DNA of 64,000 nt from Methylobacillus methanolivorans (GTDB lineage Bacteria > Pseudomonadota > Gammaproteobacteria > Burkholderiales > Methylophilaceae), in NCBI RefSeq assembly GCF_044751345.1, contig NZ_JBIWXY010000001.1, forward strand, positions 310,001 to 374,000, read 5' to 3'. Positions 1 to 9,153 of the stretch are shown here, one piece after another (position 1 is the first letter of the stretch; every line of letters starts with the position of its first letter). A program made the position numbers and the translations under genes. The notes under the pieces are model-generated. The model ran no database searches, had not been told where the DNA came from, and saw nothing but the letters and a program-made list of their open reading frames with translations.

Positions 1-679
1 TACTGGCCCAGAGATGATTGGGATCAGTAATGATGAATAATGGATTGGCGGCATCCGGGCGGATTTCGCCACCTGGATTCACTTGCCTGTCTACAATGAT
101 GCCAGCCAAGGGGGCGCGAACGGTATAGCTTTCGCTGCTGTTGCGGCTGGCACCGAGATTATTGATGCGGGCATTGGCACGGCTGGCTTCTGCAGCCGCC
201 TCGTCAAGGTCGGCCTTGCTGGCTTCCAACTCCTTTTTAGGGATCACGCCGCCATCAAGCAGCATGCGGCTACGATCATAAGCCTGCTTTTTTAGGGCCA
301 GTTCTGCTTGCGCCTTGCGGGCATCCGCGAGCGCGCTGCCAAGGTCTGGCGAATCCATGGTCAAGAGGGTTTGCCCGGCTTTGACGCTATCGCCGATTTC
401 GGCGCTGATCTTGAGGGCGCGACCAGCAACCGGAGAGCTGATCCTGGCGGTGTAGTTCTCGTTGAAAATGATCTTGCCATTCAAGGGCGATGCAGCAGGG
501 GCGATGATTTCGCTGACGGTCTCGATCTTGAGGCTGGCTAGTTGTGGAGCATCCTGGGCAAGGATGATTTCATCAGAAGGTTTGACCGGTGCTTTGGCAG
601 GGGTAGCAGGTTCAGCAGCCAGGGCGGTGTTGCTGGCGAAGGCAATGGATAGCAACACAAAGATAAGTTTTTTCTGCAT
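1..679 (-). CDS. RND efflux periplasmic adaptor (HlyD/CzcB-like), 3' end beyond the window
   Basis: The reading frame starts at ATG 679 and stays open to base 1, so only the first 226 residues are present. It begins with a signal peptide (MQKKLIFVLLSIAFASNTALAA). A biotinyl-lipoyl-like half motif (SPVAGRALKI, GDSVKAGQTLLTMDSPDL), an alpha-helical hairpin rich in Ala, Lys and Glu, and the second lipoyl half (YTVRAPLAGIIVDRQVNPGG) follow in the order expected for a membrane fusion protein. Such adaptors join an inner-membrane RND pump to an outer-membrane channel across the periplasm. The TolC/CzcC-like gene lies 17 nt upstream on the same strand, so the two are almost certainly one operon, with the pump gene probably beyond the left edge. 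A heavy-metal (Czc-type) substrate is inferred only from the channel's resemblance. Confidence 0.85.
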   Translation of the reverse strand, partial: MQKKLIFVLLSIAFASNTALAAEPATPAKAPVKPSDEIILAQDAPQLASLKIETVSEIIAPAASPLNGKIIFNENYTARISSPVAGRALKISAEIGDSVKAGQTLLTMDSPDLGSALADARKAQAELALKKQAYDRSRMLLDGGVIPKKELEASKADLDEAAAEASRANARINNLGASRNSSESYTVRAPLAGIIVDRQVNPGGEIRPDAANPLFIITDPNHLWAS

Positions 680-696
680 GCTTCAGTCTTTCGTGA

Positions 697-1998
697 TTAT
701 TCAGTCGTGTTGCTATTCAAGGCGGCGTGCCAGTTGGCAAGTGATTTGGCAAAGTCTGCATGTGCGGTCGCTGCATCTAGCTGCAAGGCACGCAATACAC
801 GGCGTGCATCCAGCAGGTCGGTCACTCCCATGGCACCATGCTGATAGGCAAATTCTGCTGCCTGTGCCGTTTTTTCCGCTTCCTGCATCATGTTTTGGTC
901 GTAGCGGTTTACTTTTTCGATCGCTGCATCAAGATCAGCGCGGGCACGCTGGACTTCGCTGGCAGCATTGGCGCGTATGCGTTCTTCTGCCTCAATGGCG
1001 GTGGTGTAATCCACCTCGGCACGGGCAATCTCGCCCTGGTATTGGTAGCCAGTAAACAAGGGGATGCTGAAGCCAGCACCTATGGTATTGCGCCCGTTAT
1101 TATTGCCGCCGCCACCGCCGCCCATGCTGGGGTAGTGTTCGTACTGCATGCCGATGGTGATGTCGCGTACGGTTTGGGCTTGTGCCAGCTTGCGGTTTTC
1201 ATTGGCCATCTGGATGCGCGTCATGGCAGCCTGGATATCCGGGCGTTGATCTAGGCTCTCGGCATTAAGCTCTGCGAGTATGGAAGCGGTGCTGGGCCAA
1301 GTTTCGCCGATGATAATACGTTGTGCCTCCTGCTCCTTACCCATCAAGTAACCAAGGTCGACCTGGGCTTTTTCCTTGTCGGCACGCGCCTGGCGCAGAT
1401 CGTTTTGTGCGCGCAGCACATCAATCCTGATGCGTGCGGCATCGGTGGCAGCGATATCTCCCGCCTTCAGGCGCAATTCAGCGGCCTTGAGCATATTGTC
1501 GAACAAGGCCTGGTTTTCCAGCAGGATACGCTCGGTTTCTTGTGCCAGAAGCAGATCGTAATAGGCACCATGAAGAGAACGCTTTTGCTGACGCAGGCTG
1601 TCGCGTAAATCCAGTTCACTGGCTTGCAAGGCATTGTCTGCAACCGCCATACGCAGGGCGCGCTTGTTTCCGCGCTCAATCGGTTGCTCAATGCGGGCGA
1701 TGGTATCCAACGTGCGATCATTGATGCCGCCGTCGCCATTGCTGCCGCTGAGCTTGAAATTATTGGAGTTAAGGGAGAAGGTGGGGTTGGGGCGTTGTGC
1801 GGCGGTGAGGGTGTCGGCTTTGGCACCATCTACCCCTCGTTTGGAGAGTAATACTTCGCGATTGTTCCGGTTAAATAGCTCACTTGCTTTTGCCAGCGTG
1901 AGGGCACCCAGATCATCGGTGTCTGCAGCCTGGATGATGGTCGGGGTGCTCAACCCTAGTAGCACCATGCCGACACACGTCAAATGACGCAACTGCAT
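697..1998 (-). CDS. TolC/CzcC-family outer membrane efflux channel
   Basis: This is an outer-membrane channel protein of a tripartite efflux system, 433 residues from ATG 1998. That start is preferred over an upstream in-frame codon because GAGAGAA sits just before it and it opens directly onto a signal peptide (MQLRHLTCVGMVLLGL, cleaved near IQAA). Two repeats of long amphipathic helices rich in Ala, Gln, Arg and Glu are typical of the family. A motif GYQYQGEIARAE and a Gly/Asn-rich loop (SMGGGGGGNNN) near residues 290-305 resemble CzcC/CnrC-type proteins. It precedes the adaptor gene by 17 nt. The transported substrate cannot be read from the sequence; a divalent metal is a plausible inference. 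Confidence 0.85.
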   Translation of the reverse strand: MQLRHLTCVGMVLLGLSTPTIIQAADTDDLGALTLAKASELFNRNNREVLLSKRGVDGAKADTLTAAQRPNPTFSLNSNNFKLSGSNGDGGINDRTLDTIARIEQPIERGNKRALRMAVADNALQASELDLRDSLRQQKRSLHGAYYDLLLAQETERILLENQALFDNMLKAAELRLKAGDIAATDAARIRIDVLRAQNDLRQARADKEKAQVDLGYLMGKEQEAQRIIIGETWPSTASILAELNAESLDQRPDIQAAMTRIQMANENRKLAQAQTVRDITIGMQYEHYPSMGGGGGGNNNGRNTIGAGFSIPLFTGYQYQGEIARAEVDYTTAIEAEERIRANAASEVQRARADLDAAIEKVNRYDQNMMQEAEKTAQAAEFAYQHGAMGVTDLLDARRVLRALQLDAATAHADFAKSLANWHAALNSNTTE

Positions 1999-2100
1999 AT
2001 TGTTATTCTCTCTTTCAGACAAGCACCACGCGGTGCGAAGCATACTAACGTGAGATAACTACTTTAGTTTACAGTCGGAAGAACTTTATTTTATTGCCTC

Positions 2101-2640
2101 TCAAGCTTTGAGTAACACGATAACAGCACCACTGCCACCATCTTGCTGTCGCGCCTGTGCATAAGCAATGACTTCGTCTTTCTGCATTAACCAATTGCGA
2201 AGTTTATGCTTGAGCACAGGCTCGCGGTTGCGTGAGCTCAGGCCCTTGCCATGAATGATGCGCACACAGCGGATGCCACGCTTTTTGCAGTGCGCAAGAA
2301 ACTCTGCAACATAGAGCCTGGCTTCGTCGCTGACCATGCCATGCAAATCAATGGCTGCTTGCACTACCCAGTGCCCACGGCGCAATTTGCTCAGGATGTC
2401 GGGAGAGTGGCCGTCGCGCAAGTAGAGTAGCTCTTCTCCACTTTCCAGCTCGTGAGCGGGGATATAGCCATCACTCAAGGAATCAGCCAGTGCCTGGCGT
2501 TCATCACGCAGAAACTGTTTGGGGATAGGTTGGGGATTGGGCGCTTGGTGATACAGTCGGCTGGGCTTGAGCGGACGTACATCCTTGACTGCATCAAGGA
2601 ACAGCCGGTTCTCTTCGTCCTTGTCGTCGTGATCTGCCAT
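2101..2640 (-). CDS. Smr-domain protein (SmrA/YdaL-like putative endonuclease)
   Basis: This 179-residue protein has a C-terminal Smr (small MutS-related) domain at about residues 95-178, with the hallmark DLHG (98-101) and HGKG (130-133) motifs. Stand-alone Smr proteins are nucleases acting on branched DNA or on RNA of stalled ribosomes; which applies here is unknown. The first 90 residues form a charged, low-complexity arm (MADHDDKDEENRLF). It lies 50 nt downstream of trxB on the same strand, with a GC-rich hairpin between them, so it is probably expressed by partial read-through. No clear Shine-Dalgarno precedes the ATG. Confidence 0.85.
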   Translation of the reverse strand: MADHDDKDEENRLFLDAVKDVRPLKPSRLYHQAPNPQPIPKQFLRDERQALADSLSDGYIPAHELESGEELLYLRDGHSPDILSKLRRGHWVVQAAIDLHGMVSDEARLYVAEFLAHCKKRGIRCVRIIHGKGLSSRNREPVLKHKLRNWLMQKDEVIAYAQARQQDGGSGAVIVLLKA

Positions 2641-2654
2641 CTACTGCAACCAGA

Positions 2655-2686
2655 AAAGAAGCCCGCAGGGAGGCCCTGCGGGGGTG
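2655..2686 (-). terminator. Hairpin after trxB, possible attenuating terminator
   Basis: Perfect arms CCCGCAGGG / CCCTGCGGG separated by AGG lie directly after the trxB stop. On the minus strand they are followed by CTTCTTTTC. The U run is interrupted, so partial termination between trxB and the Smr gene is the likeliest reading. Confidence 0.6.
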
Positions 2687-2690
2687 GGAT

Positions 2691-3641
2691 TTAGGACAAT
2701 TGGTCCAGGTAACGCTCGGCATCCAGCGCTGCCATGCAACCTGTACCCGCGCTAGTCACGGCTTGGCGATAGATATGATCTTGCACATCGCCAGCCGCAA
2801 AAACGCCAGGTACGCTGGTAGCGGTGAAATTACCTTCACGCCCAGCCTTGGTCACGATATAGCCGCCTTCCATGTCCAACTGGCCTTCAAAGATATCGGT
2901 ATTGGGCTTGTGGCCAATCGCGATGAATACACCCTTGAGGGCGATTTCCTTAGTGCTGCCGTTGTTGGCATCCTTGAGGCGCATGCCTGTTACGCCAGAG
3001 TCATCACCTAGCACTTCATCCAGGGTCTGGAAGGTTTCCAGCACAATACGGCCTTCCTTCACGCGGTCCATGAGCTTGTCCACCAGGATCGCTTCTGCCT
3101 TGAACTTGTCGCGGCGGTGTACCAGGGTTACCTTGCTGGCAATATTGGCCAGGTATAAGGCTTCTTCCACGGCAGTATTGCCGCCACCGATCACGGCGAC
3201 TTCCTGGTTGCGATAGAAAAAGCCATCGCACGTTGCGCAGGCAGATACGCCCTTGCCGGCAAAAGCTTCTTCCGAAGGCAAGCCAAGGTACTTGGCAGAT
3301 GCACCTGTGGCGATGATCAATGCATCACAGGTGTATTCGCCAGAATCGCCCACCAGGCGGATTGGCTTTTCGGTGAGATGGGTCGTGTGGATATGATCGA
3401 AGATCATTTCCGTGTTGAAGCGCTCAGCATGCTTCTGGAAACGTGCCATCAACTCTGGGCCCTGCACACCGTCAGCATCGGCAGGCCAGTTATCTACCTC
3501 AGTTGTGGTCATGAGCTGGCCACCCTGGGCGATGCCGGTGATCAGCACAGGCTTCAGGTTGGCACGAGCTGCATAGACAGCCGCAGAATAGCCTGCCGGG
3601 CCGGAACCCAGAATCAGCAAGCGAGCATGTTTTGTTGCCAT
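2691..3641 (-). CDS. trxB: Thioredoxin-disulfide reductase
   Basis: This is a 316-residue NADPH- and FAD-dependent reductase that recycles oxidised thioredoxin in the cytoplasm. The FAD-binding GSGPAG is at residues 12-17, the redox-active CATC at 135-138, the NADPH-binding GGGNTA at 152-157, and a C-terminal FAD signature reads VFAAGDVQD. Length and motif order match low-molecular-weight bacterial TrxB. AGGAG lies about 10 nt before the ATG. The gene heads a short transcription unit with the Smr gene. Together with Dps, the thioredoxin-like protein at 59.6 kb, PrxQ and AhpCF in this window, it forms a rich thiol and peroxide defence set. Confidence 0.97.
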   Translation of the reverse strand: MATKHARLLILGSGPAGYSAAVYAARANLKPVLITGIAQGGQLMTTTEVDNWPADADGVQGPELMARFQKHAERFNTEMIFDHIHTTHLTEKPIRLVGDSGEYTCDALIIATGASAKYLGLPSEEAFAGKGVSACATCDGFFYRNQEVAVIGGGNTAVEEALYLANIASKVTLVHRRDKFKAEAILVDKLMDRVKEGRIVLETFQTLDEVLGDDSGVTGMRLKDANNGSTKEIALKGVFIAIGHKPNTDIFEGQLDMEGGYIVTKAGREGNFTATSVPGVFAAGDVQDHIYRQAVTSAGTGCMAALDAERYLDQLS

Positions 3642-3685
3642 ACGGTGAGTACTCCTAGAGTGCGATATTTCAGAAAGTCAGAATG

Positions 3686-4156
3686 TTAGGGTTTTTCCAG
3701 CAGGCTGCGCAACATCCATGCAGTTTTTTCATGAATTTGCAGGCGCTGGGTCAGCAGATCTGCCGTGGCTTCATCCGAGGCTTTTTCTGCGGTAGGGAAC
3801 ACCGAGCGTGCAGTACGCACGACAGCTTCATGGCCTGCAACCAGTTCCTTGATCATATCCTGGGCATGAGGCACACCGTCTGTTTCAGCAATCGAAGTCA
3901 ACTTGCTGAACTCCTTATAAGTGCCTGGTGCTGGGAAATCTAGCGAGCGGATGCGTTCCGCGATTTGGTCCACAGCCGTCCACAGTTCATTGTATTGTTC
4001 CTCGAACATCAAGTGCAGGGTACGGAATTGCGGGCCAGTGACGTTCCAGTGGAAATAATGTGTCTTGAGATACAGGGTGTAAGTATCTGCAAGAAAGCGG
4101 GAAAGTCCCTCTGCAATCTTCTTGCGGTCTTTTTCACTGATGCCAATGTCTACCAT
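3686..4156 (-). CDS. dps: Dps-family DNA-protection ferritin
   Basis: This 156-residue protein starts at ATG 4156, chosen because AAAGGAGAACAAG lies immediately before it; an in-frame codon at 4204 has no ribosome site. The ferroxidase signature is clear: LKTHYFHWNVTGPQFRTLHLMFEEQYNELW supplies the His and the Asp/Glu ligands shared between subunits in Dps dodecamers. Dps proteins oxidise and store iron using peroxide and shield DNA in stationary phase. It lacks the Lys-rich N-terminal tail of E. coli Dps. It sits alone, 45 nt upstream of the trxB start on the same strand. Confidence 0.93.
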   Translation of the reverse strand: MVDIGISEKDRKKIAEGLSRFLADTYTLYLKTHYFHWNVTGPQFRTLHLMFEEQYNELWTAVDQIAERIRSLDFPAPGTYKEFSKLTSIAETDGVPHAQDMIKELVAGHEAVVRTARSVFPTAEKASDEATADLLTQRLQIHEKTAWMLRSLLEKP

Positions 4157-4487
4157 CTTGTTCTCCTTTATTTGAGGTGAAATGCGATCCGCAAGCTTTT
4201 TCATGCGGAAAGGTTGTGGATGAGCTTAAGCCTGTTTTCTAGCAGACAATCATTGCAATTCTTAGTTTCGCTAGTGTAGGCGTCGCCACAGGTGAGTGCA
4301 AATTGATTGTGTTGATGTGGCTGATAAGCTGGATTAATCATCTGCTGAGTGCCTGAGGCAACTAAAGTCAATCAGTATCTGCCTTGGGGTCGCTGTAGGA
4401 ACTATCTGACGCTGATGGCATCCAACGCAGTGAGCGAAACACAATTTCGTTCAAGTCGTTTTTATCTCCCAAAAGGAAATTTACATT

Positions 4488-4691
4488 ATGTTGGCATTAG
4501 CAGCTCGTTCACAGCCTAGCCCTACGCCTGTCATTCAGCACATGGATACCGTGGCTACTCGCTTGCATCACTCCGATTATGTTCCCGCAGAAAATGTTGC
4601 AGAAAGAGAAGCGGCATTTGATCGTATCAGTCGCGCAGGTAATCGACGTGCGCTGGTGAAAAATATTGATGCATTTTGTGATTGTGTCTGA
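4488..4691 (+). CDS. Small hypothetical protein, 67 aa
   Basis: I recognise no family. The frame opens at an ATG preceded by AAAAGGAAATTTACATT, a reasonable ribosome site, and codes for a soluble, mildly charged peptide with no membrane segment. It contains AEREAAFDRISRAGNRRALVKNIDAF, probably helical, and ends CDCV. It lies in an otherwise empty 690-nt gap between dps (divergent) and ftsK (same direction). Codon use looks like that of its neighbours. It could be a stress or stationary-phase peptide or a chance frame; the ribosome site favours a real gene. Confidence 0.5.
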   Translation: MLALAARSQPSPTPVIQHMDTVATRLHHSDYVPAENVAEREAAFDRISRAGNRRALVKNIDAFCDCV

Positions 4692-4843
4692 AGTCTTTTG
4701 TTCGTATCCCTAACAGTGGCTAAAGCAGGCTTCGGTCACTGTGGGTGCATCACTGCCAGCTACTCATCAGTACGCCAGACCGAAACAGGATTGATGCTGA
4801 TATAATCAGGTCAGCTTAATTTTGTGCCGGGTACTGAATCATC
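4692..4843 (+). promoter_or_regulatory. Upstream region of ftsK with a perfect -10 hexamer
   Basis: TATAAT occurs at 4801-4806, about 38 nt before the ftsK start, followed by a short leader. No convincing -35 box is found at 16-18 nt spacing, so this is a tentative promoter. Nothing else is seen between 4692 and 4800. The region 4157-4487 also lacks recognisable genes. Confidence 0.4.
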
Positions 4844-7141
4844 TTGTTTTTCCAGAAAAAAAGCACGCCGCTCAATAGCCGCCGTCAATCCGAACCTGAA
4901 CCCACCCCTGGTATTGTCAAGGAAGCCTGGTGGTTGGTGCTTGTCGTCGTTGGTCTCTATCTCGCCCTGATTTTATTCACCTATCACAGCACCGATCCTT
5001 CATGGTCGCATAGCACTAGTGATGGCGATATCACGCAAAATGCTGGTGGTGCGCTAGGTGCGTGGTTGTCCGATATCTTATTGTATTTATTTGGTTTCTC
5101 TGCCTGGTGGTGGGTTGTGCTGGCATTTTATGCCATGTGGCTGGTTTACTTGCGCCTCGAGGTTGTAGAGGCTGAGCGTAAGCCATTGATCTGGCTTAAC
5201 CTTGCTGGCTTTGCCATGTTGTTGCTGTCTTCTGCTGCATTAGAGGCTGGGCATTTTCATACCATGGCGGTGGAGTTGCCAATGGCAGCTGGCGGTATGC
5301 TGGGATCACTGGTCGATGCTGGCTTACAAGCTATCCTGGGATTTGCAGGTTCCACACTGGTGTTGTTATTGCTGTTGGCTGTGGGTTTCAGCTTATTTAC
5401 GGGCTGGTCATGGATCGCGATTGCGGAAAAATTTGGTGCTGGCCTGGAGTTTAGCTATCACTACGTTATCCAGCGCTGGCAGGATTACCAGGATCGCAAG
5501 CTCGGCAAAAAAGCTGAGCAGGAACGGACTGAATTTGTCGTGAGCGAACGCAAGCGCACTGAAGATCGACCTCCGGTGCAAATTGAGGTGCCGCAGACTT
5601 TCGAGATTGTGAAGAGTGAGCGGGTGCAACGCGAAAAGCAGACCCCATTGTTCGAGACCTTGCCTGATTCGCCTTTGCCACCCTTGCATTTGCTGGATGA
5701 GCCAAATGGCGTGGTGGAAGTGCAATCTGCCGAAACCCTGGAATTCACATCGCGCCTGATTGAGCGCAAGCTCATGGATTTCGGCATTGAAGTCAAGGTG
5801 GTGACGGCATTACCTGGCCCTGTGATTACACGTTATGAAATTGACCCAGCAGCGGGAGTTAAAGGTAGCCAGGTGGCCAACCTTTCCAAGGATTTGGCGC
5901 GTGCCTTGTCCGTGGTCAGTGTGCGGGTGGTGGAGACGATCCCCGGCAAGACTTATATGGGCCTGGAAATACCCAATCCCAAGCGCCAGATTGTCTATCT
6001 CTCCGAAATTCTTGGCTCGCAGGTTTACGCAGACGTGACTTCGCCGCTGGCGATTGCCATGGGCAAGGATATTTCCGGCAAGCCAGTAGTGGCGGATCTG
6101 GCCAAGATGCCTCACGTGCTGGTTGCGGGTACGACAGGCTCAGGTAAATCCGTGGCGATCAATGCCATGATATTGAGCTTAGTGTACAAAGCCGAGCCTA
6201 GCAAAGTGCGCCTGATCCTCATCGACCCCAAGATGCTGGAGTTGTCGGTTTACGATGCGATCCCGCACCTGCTGGCACCGGTGATTACTGATATGCGCCA
6301 GGCAGGCAATGCGCTCAATTGGAGTGTGGCCGAGATGGAGCGTCGCTACAAGCTGATGTCCATGCTGGGTGTGCGTAATCTTGCCGGATATAACCAGAAG
6401 ATCCGTGATGCGGAAAAAGAGGGGACATCCATCCCGCATCCTTTCAGCTTGACGCCGGACGAGCCTGAGCCATTGGACGAATTGCCATTGATCGTGGTGG
6501 TGATTGACGAGTTGGCTGATCTCATGATGGTAGTGGGCAAAAAGGTGGAAGAGCCAATTGCACGCTTGGCGCAAAAGGCCCGCGCTTGCGGCATTCACTT
6601 GGTGGTGGCGACCCAGCGACCTTCCGTGGATGTCATCACTGGCTTAATCAAGGCTAATATTCCCACCCGCGTGGCATTCCAGGTATCAAGCAAGATTGAC
6701 TCACGTACCATTCTGGATCAGATGGGTGCCGAAGCTTTGCTCGGCCAAGGCGATATGCTTTACCAACCGCCGGGAACCAGCGATCCACAACGTGTACACG
6801 GTGCTTTTGTTTCTGATCAGGAAGTGCATCGCGTTGTCGAGCACCTCAAGCAACAGGGTGAGCCAAATTATATTGAAGGCATCCTGACGGGTGGTAGCGA
6901 AGATGGCAGCGAGGCCGGAGAGCTTGGCGAGAGCGGTGGGGAAACTGACCCGCTCTATGATGAAGCCGTGGCTATCGTGCTCAAGTCGCGTCGTGCCTCT
7001 ATTTCATCGGTGCAGCGCCAGTTGCGTATTGGTTACAACCGCGCTGCGCGGCTGATTGAGGAAATGGAGCGGGCTGGGCTGGTCTCTGCGATGCAAAGCA
7101 ATGGCAATCGCGAAGTGATTGCGCCGAATAATCATGATTAA
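4844..7141 (+). CDS. ftsK: DNA translocase FtsK
   Basis: This 765-residue septal DNA pump coordinates chromosome dimer resolution with cell division. Four to five membrane segments lie between about residues 28 and 190. A short linker follows, then the alpha/beta motor with Walker A GTTGSGKS (429-436) and Walker B LIVVVIDE (549-556). A winged-helix gamma domain occupies about residues 695-760 (SRRASISSVQRQLRIGYNRAA). The start is a TTG: an in-frame TGA lies three codons upstream and no ATG or GTG precedes the first membrane segment. It is the short-linker form, much smaller than E. coli FtsK. lolA follows with an 8-nt overlap. Confidence 0.95.
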   Translation: MFFQKKSTPLNSRRQSEPEPTPGIVKEAWWLVLVVVGLYLALILFTYHSTDPSWSHSTSDGDITQNAGGALGAWLSDILLYLFGFSAWWWVVLAFYAMWLVYLRLEVVEAERKPLIWLNLAGFAMLLLSSAALEAGHFHTMAVELPMAAGGMLGSLVDAGLQAILGFAGSTLVLLLLLAVGFSLFTGWSWIAIAEKFGAGLEFSYHYVIQRWQDYQDRKLGKKAEQERTEFVVSERKRTEDRPPVQIEVPQTFEIVKSERVQREKQTPLFETLPDSPLPPLHLLDEPNGVVEVQSAETLEFTSRLIERKLMDFGIEVKVVTALPGPVITRYEIDPAAGVKGSQVANLSKDLARALSVVSVRVVETIPGKTYMGLEIPNPKRQIVYLSEILGSQVYADVTSPLAIAMGKDISGKPVVADLAKMPHVLVAGTTGSGKSVAINAMILSLVYKAEPSKVRLILIDPKMLELSVYDAIPHLLAPVITDMRQAGNALNWSVAEMERRYKLMSMLGVRNLAGYNQKIRDAEKEGTSIPHPFSLTPDEPEPLDELPLIVVVIDELADLMMVVGKKVEEPIARLAQKARACGIHLVVATQRPSVDVITGLIKANIPTRVAFQVSSKIDSRTILDQMGAEALLGQGDMLYQPPGTSDPQRVHGAFVSDQEVHRVVEHLKQQGEPNYIEGILTGGSEDGSEAGELGESGGETDPLYDEAVAIVLKSRRASISSVQRQLRIGYNRAARLIEEMERAGLVSAMQSNGNREVIAPNNHD

Positions 7142-7766
7142 GCACGAAAGATACAAGATGAGATTGATGGCAGGGGCATTGCTGATGGTGATGCCGTTTT
7201 TGGCCCATGCAGATGGCGTTGCATCCCTCAAGGCTTTTTTCAAGGCGACCAGTGCCATGCGTGCGCATTTTCACCAGGTGGTGACCGATGCACAGGGTAA
7301 CAAGGTGCAGGAGGTCGAGGGCAATATGCAGTTGCAGCGCCCGGGCAAGTTCCGTTGGGATTACGACAAGCCTTATGTGCAGCAGATTGTGGGCGACGGC
7401 GAAAAGGTCTGGCTGTTTGATCCTGACCTCAATCAGGTGACAGTGCGAGTCATGAGCAAGGCAATTGGTTCTAGCCCAGCTTCATTATTGGCGGGCGCTC
7501 AAGATGCAGAACGTAATTTTACCCTGACTACCGTGAGTCGTTCTGATGGCCTGGAGTGGGCACAGGCCGTGCCCAAGGCCGAGGAAAGCGGTTTTGATAA
7601 GGTCTTGCTGGGCTTCAAGGGCGACGAGCTGCAAAAGATGGAGCTACACGACAGTTTTGGTCATACCACCAGCATTCAGTTCAGCAAGTTGCAGCGTAAT
7701 CCATCGATTGCCAATGATAGTTTCAAGTTTGTCGCTCCTGCTGGGGCTGATGTTGTTGGCGAGTAA
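7134..7766 (+). CDS. lolA: Outer-membrane lipoprotein carrier protein LolA
   Basis: LolA shuttles lipoproteins through the periplasm from LolCDE to LolB. The product is about 210 residues with a signal peptide (MRLMAGALLMVMPFLAHA). It carries the family core: TSAMRAHFHQVV, GNMQLQRPGKFRWDYDKPY, VWLFDPDLNQVTVR and a C-terminal hydrophobic sheet. ATG 7134 overlaps the ftsK stop and suggests translational coupling; ATG 7158 is an alternative that gives a tighter signal peptide. The ftsK-lolA-rarA order is conserved in proteobacteria, but here two secretion-related genes have been inserted before rarA. Confidence 0.93.
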   Translation: MIKHERYKMRLMAGALLMVMPFLAHADGVASLKAFFKATSAMRAHFHQVVTDAQGNKVQEVEGNMQLQRPGKFRWDYDKPYVQQIVGDGEKVWLFDPDLNQVTVRVMSKAIGSSPASLLAGAQDAERNFTLTTVSRSDGLEWAQAVPKAEESGFDKVLLGFKGDELQKMELHDSFGHTTSIQFSKLQRNPSIANDSFKFVAPAGADVVGE

Positions 7767-7772
7767 TTCAGC

Positions 7773-9137
7773 GTGTTTCAAGCGTCTATAGTCAGTAGCA
7801 AAACCATGCTGTACAAGGCGGCCGTTGTCGGAGCCGCTTGGCTATTGATGGGCGAAAGTGTTGCCTTGGCGCAGGATGCCGATCTGCTGCACAAAGCCAG
7901 CCAACTGATCAGCCAGCGCGATTATGCCGCGGCCTATGGATTGTTGGAGCCGGTGGAATCAGCGCATTCCGGTAATCCTGAGTACGACATGTTGTTTGGC
8001 GTGGCTGCCATTGATAGCGGGCATGTCACGCGAGGCGTGTTTGCGCTGGAACGTGTACTTGCTTTGCAGCCAGATAATGCTCATGCCCGTGCGCACATTG
8101 CCCGTGCCTATTTCCTGCTCGGTGAGCAAGATGCTGCCCGTGCTGAATTCAGGAATGTATTGAACCAGCAGCCGCCTGAGGATATCAGCAAAGTCATCAA
8201 TCGGTATATGAGCGCTATCGACAAGGCGCAAGGGCTGACGACGAGTTACTCGGCGTATCTCGAAGGTACTGTGGGGCATGACAGCAATGTCAACAGTGCG
8301 ACAACTGCGGCTTCAGTGGCAGTGCCAGGCATCGCCAATAACCTGGATTTGGTATTGTCGCGAGCTTCCCGTGCGAACTCGGATAATTTCATGACGCTGG
8401 CCGGCGGTGTGTCGGTGAGTACGCCTGTGACTACAGGCTTGTCCGCTTTTGCTGGCCTGAATGCATCGCAACGCTTGAATCATCAAGAAAGAGCATTCGA
8501 CATAGGCTCGCTGGATGCGAATGCTGGCTTACGTTATCGGCGCTTTGTCGACACTTTCACAATGGCAGTGCAAGATGCCAATATTTGGGTTGACGATAAG
8601 CGTTTCAGGCGCGCTTATGGTGTTAACGCGCAGTGGCAGCGCGATATCAGCAACCAGGACCAGATCAACCTGTTTGCCCAGGTGTCTCGTATCAGTTATC
8701 CGGATAACGAGATTCGCGATGCCAATCGCTATGTGCTCGGTGGCGGCTGGGCGCACGTATTTTCCGGGGATAAAACGCCGGTGCTGTTTACCAGCGCTTA
8801 TGCTGGCCGTGAAAAGGTGAGGTCTTCTGGCTACGATTTTCTCAGCAACGATCTCTATGGCGCAAGAGTAGGTGGGCAGTTGACGCTCAAGCCATCGCTA
8901 GTCGCTTATGGCATATTCAGTTACGAGCATCGCTACCATGATGATGAAGACCCATTTTTCCTCAAGGCCCGCGAAGATAATCAATACGATATCAACCTGG
9001 GCTTACGCTATCTGGTGGGCGGCAACTGGTTGATCAGGCCGCAGATGAGCTATATCCGCAACGATTCAAATACCAAGATCAATGATTTTGATCGCTATAT
9101 GTTGTCAGTGAGTGTACGTCATGATTTCAATTGGTAA
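7773..9137 (+). CDS. TPR plus outer-membrane beta-barrel protein (Slam-like, DUF560 type)
   Basis: The 454-residue product starts at GTG 7773, six nt after the lolA stop. A signal peptide covers about residues 12-34 (MLYKAAVVGAAWLL...ALAQ). TPR-like helices follow to about 155 (YAAAYGLLEPVES, HVTRGVFALERVLALQPDNAHARAHIARAYFLLGEQDAA). The rest (165-454) is rich in alternating strands and ends in FNW, the aromatic C-terminus of outer-membrane barrels. A TPR domain before a DUF560 barrel is the architecture of Slam proteins, which move specific substrates to the cell surface. The next gene overlaps or abuts it and encodes a secreted FecR-domain protein, which I infer to be the cargo. The family assignment is by pattern only. 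Confidence 0.75.
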   Translation: MFQASIVSSKTMLYKAAVVGAAWLLMGESVALAQDADLLHKASQLISQRDYAAAYGLLEPVESAHSGNPEYDMLFGVAAIDSGHVTRGVFALERVLALQPDNAHARAHIARAYFLLGEQDAARAEFRNVLNQQPPEDISKVINRYMSAIDKAQGLTTSYSAYLEGTVGHDSNVNSATTAASVAVPGIANNLDLVLSRASRANSDNFMTLAGGVSVSTPVTTGLSAFAGLNASQRLNHQERAFDIGSLDANAGLRYRRFVDTFTMAVQDANIWVDDKRFRRAYGVNAQWQRDISNQDQINLFAQVSRISYPDNEIRDANRYVLGGGWAHVFSGDKTPVLFTSAYAGREKVRSSGYDFLSNDLYGARVGGQLTLKPSLVAYGIFSYEHRYHDDEDPFFLKAREDNQYDINLGLRYLVGGNWLIRPQMSYIRNDSNTKINDFDRYMLSVSVRHDFNW

Positions 9138-9153
9138 AGCCAAGGAGGGCGTG

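Noticed and set aside
1467..1829. 120-codon minus-strand frame overlapping the TolC-like gene
   Set aside because: It is a shifted-frame shadow of the channel gene with Pro/Ser/Thr-rich nonsense composition.
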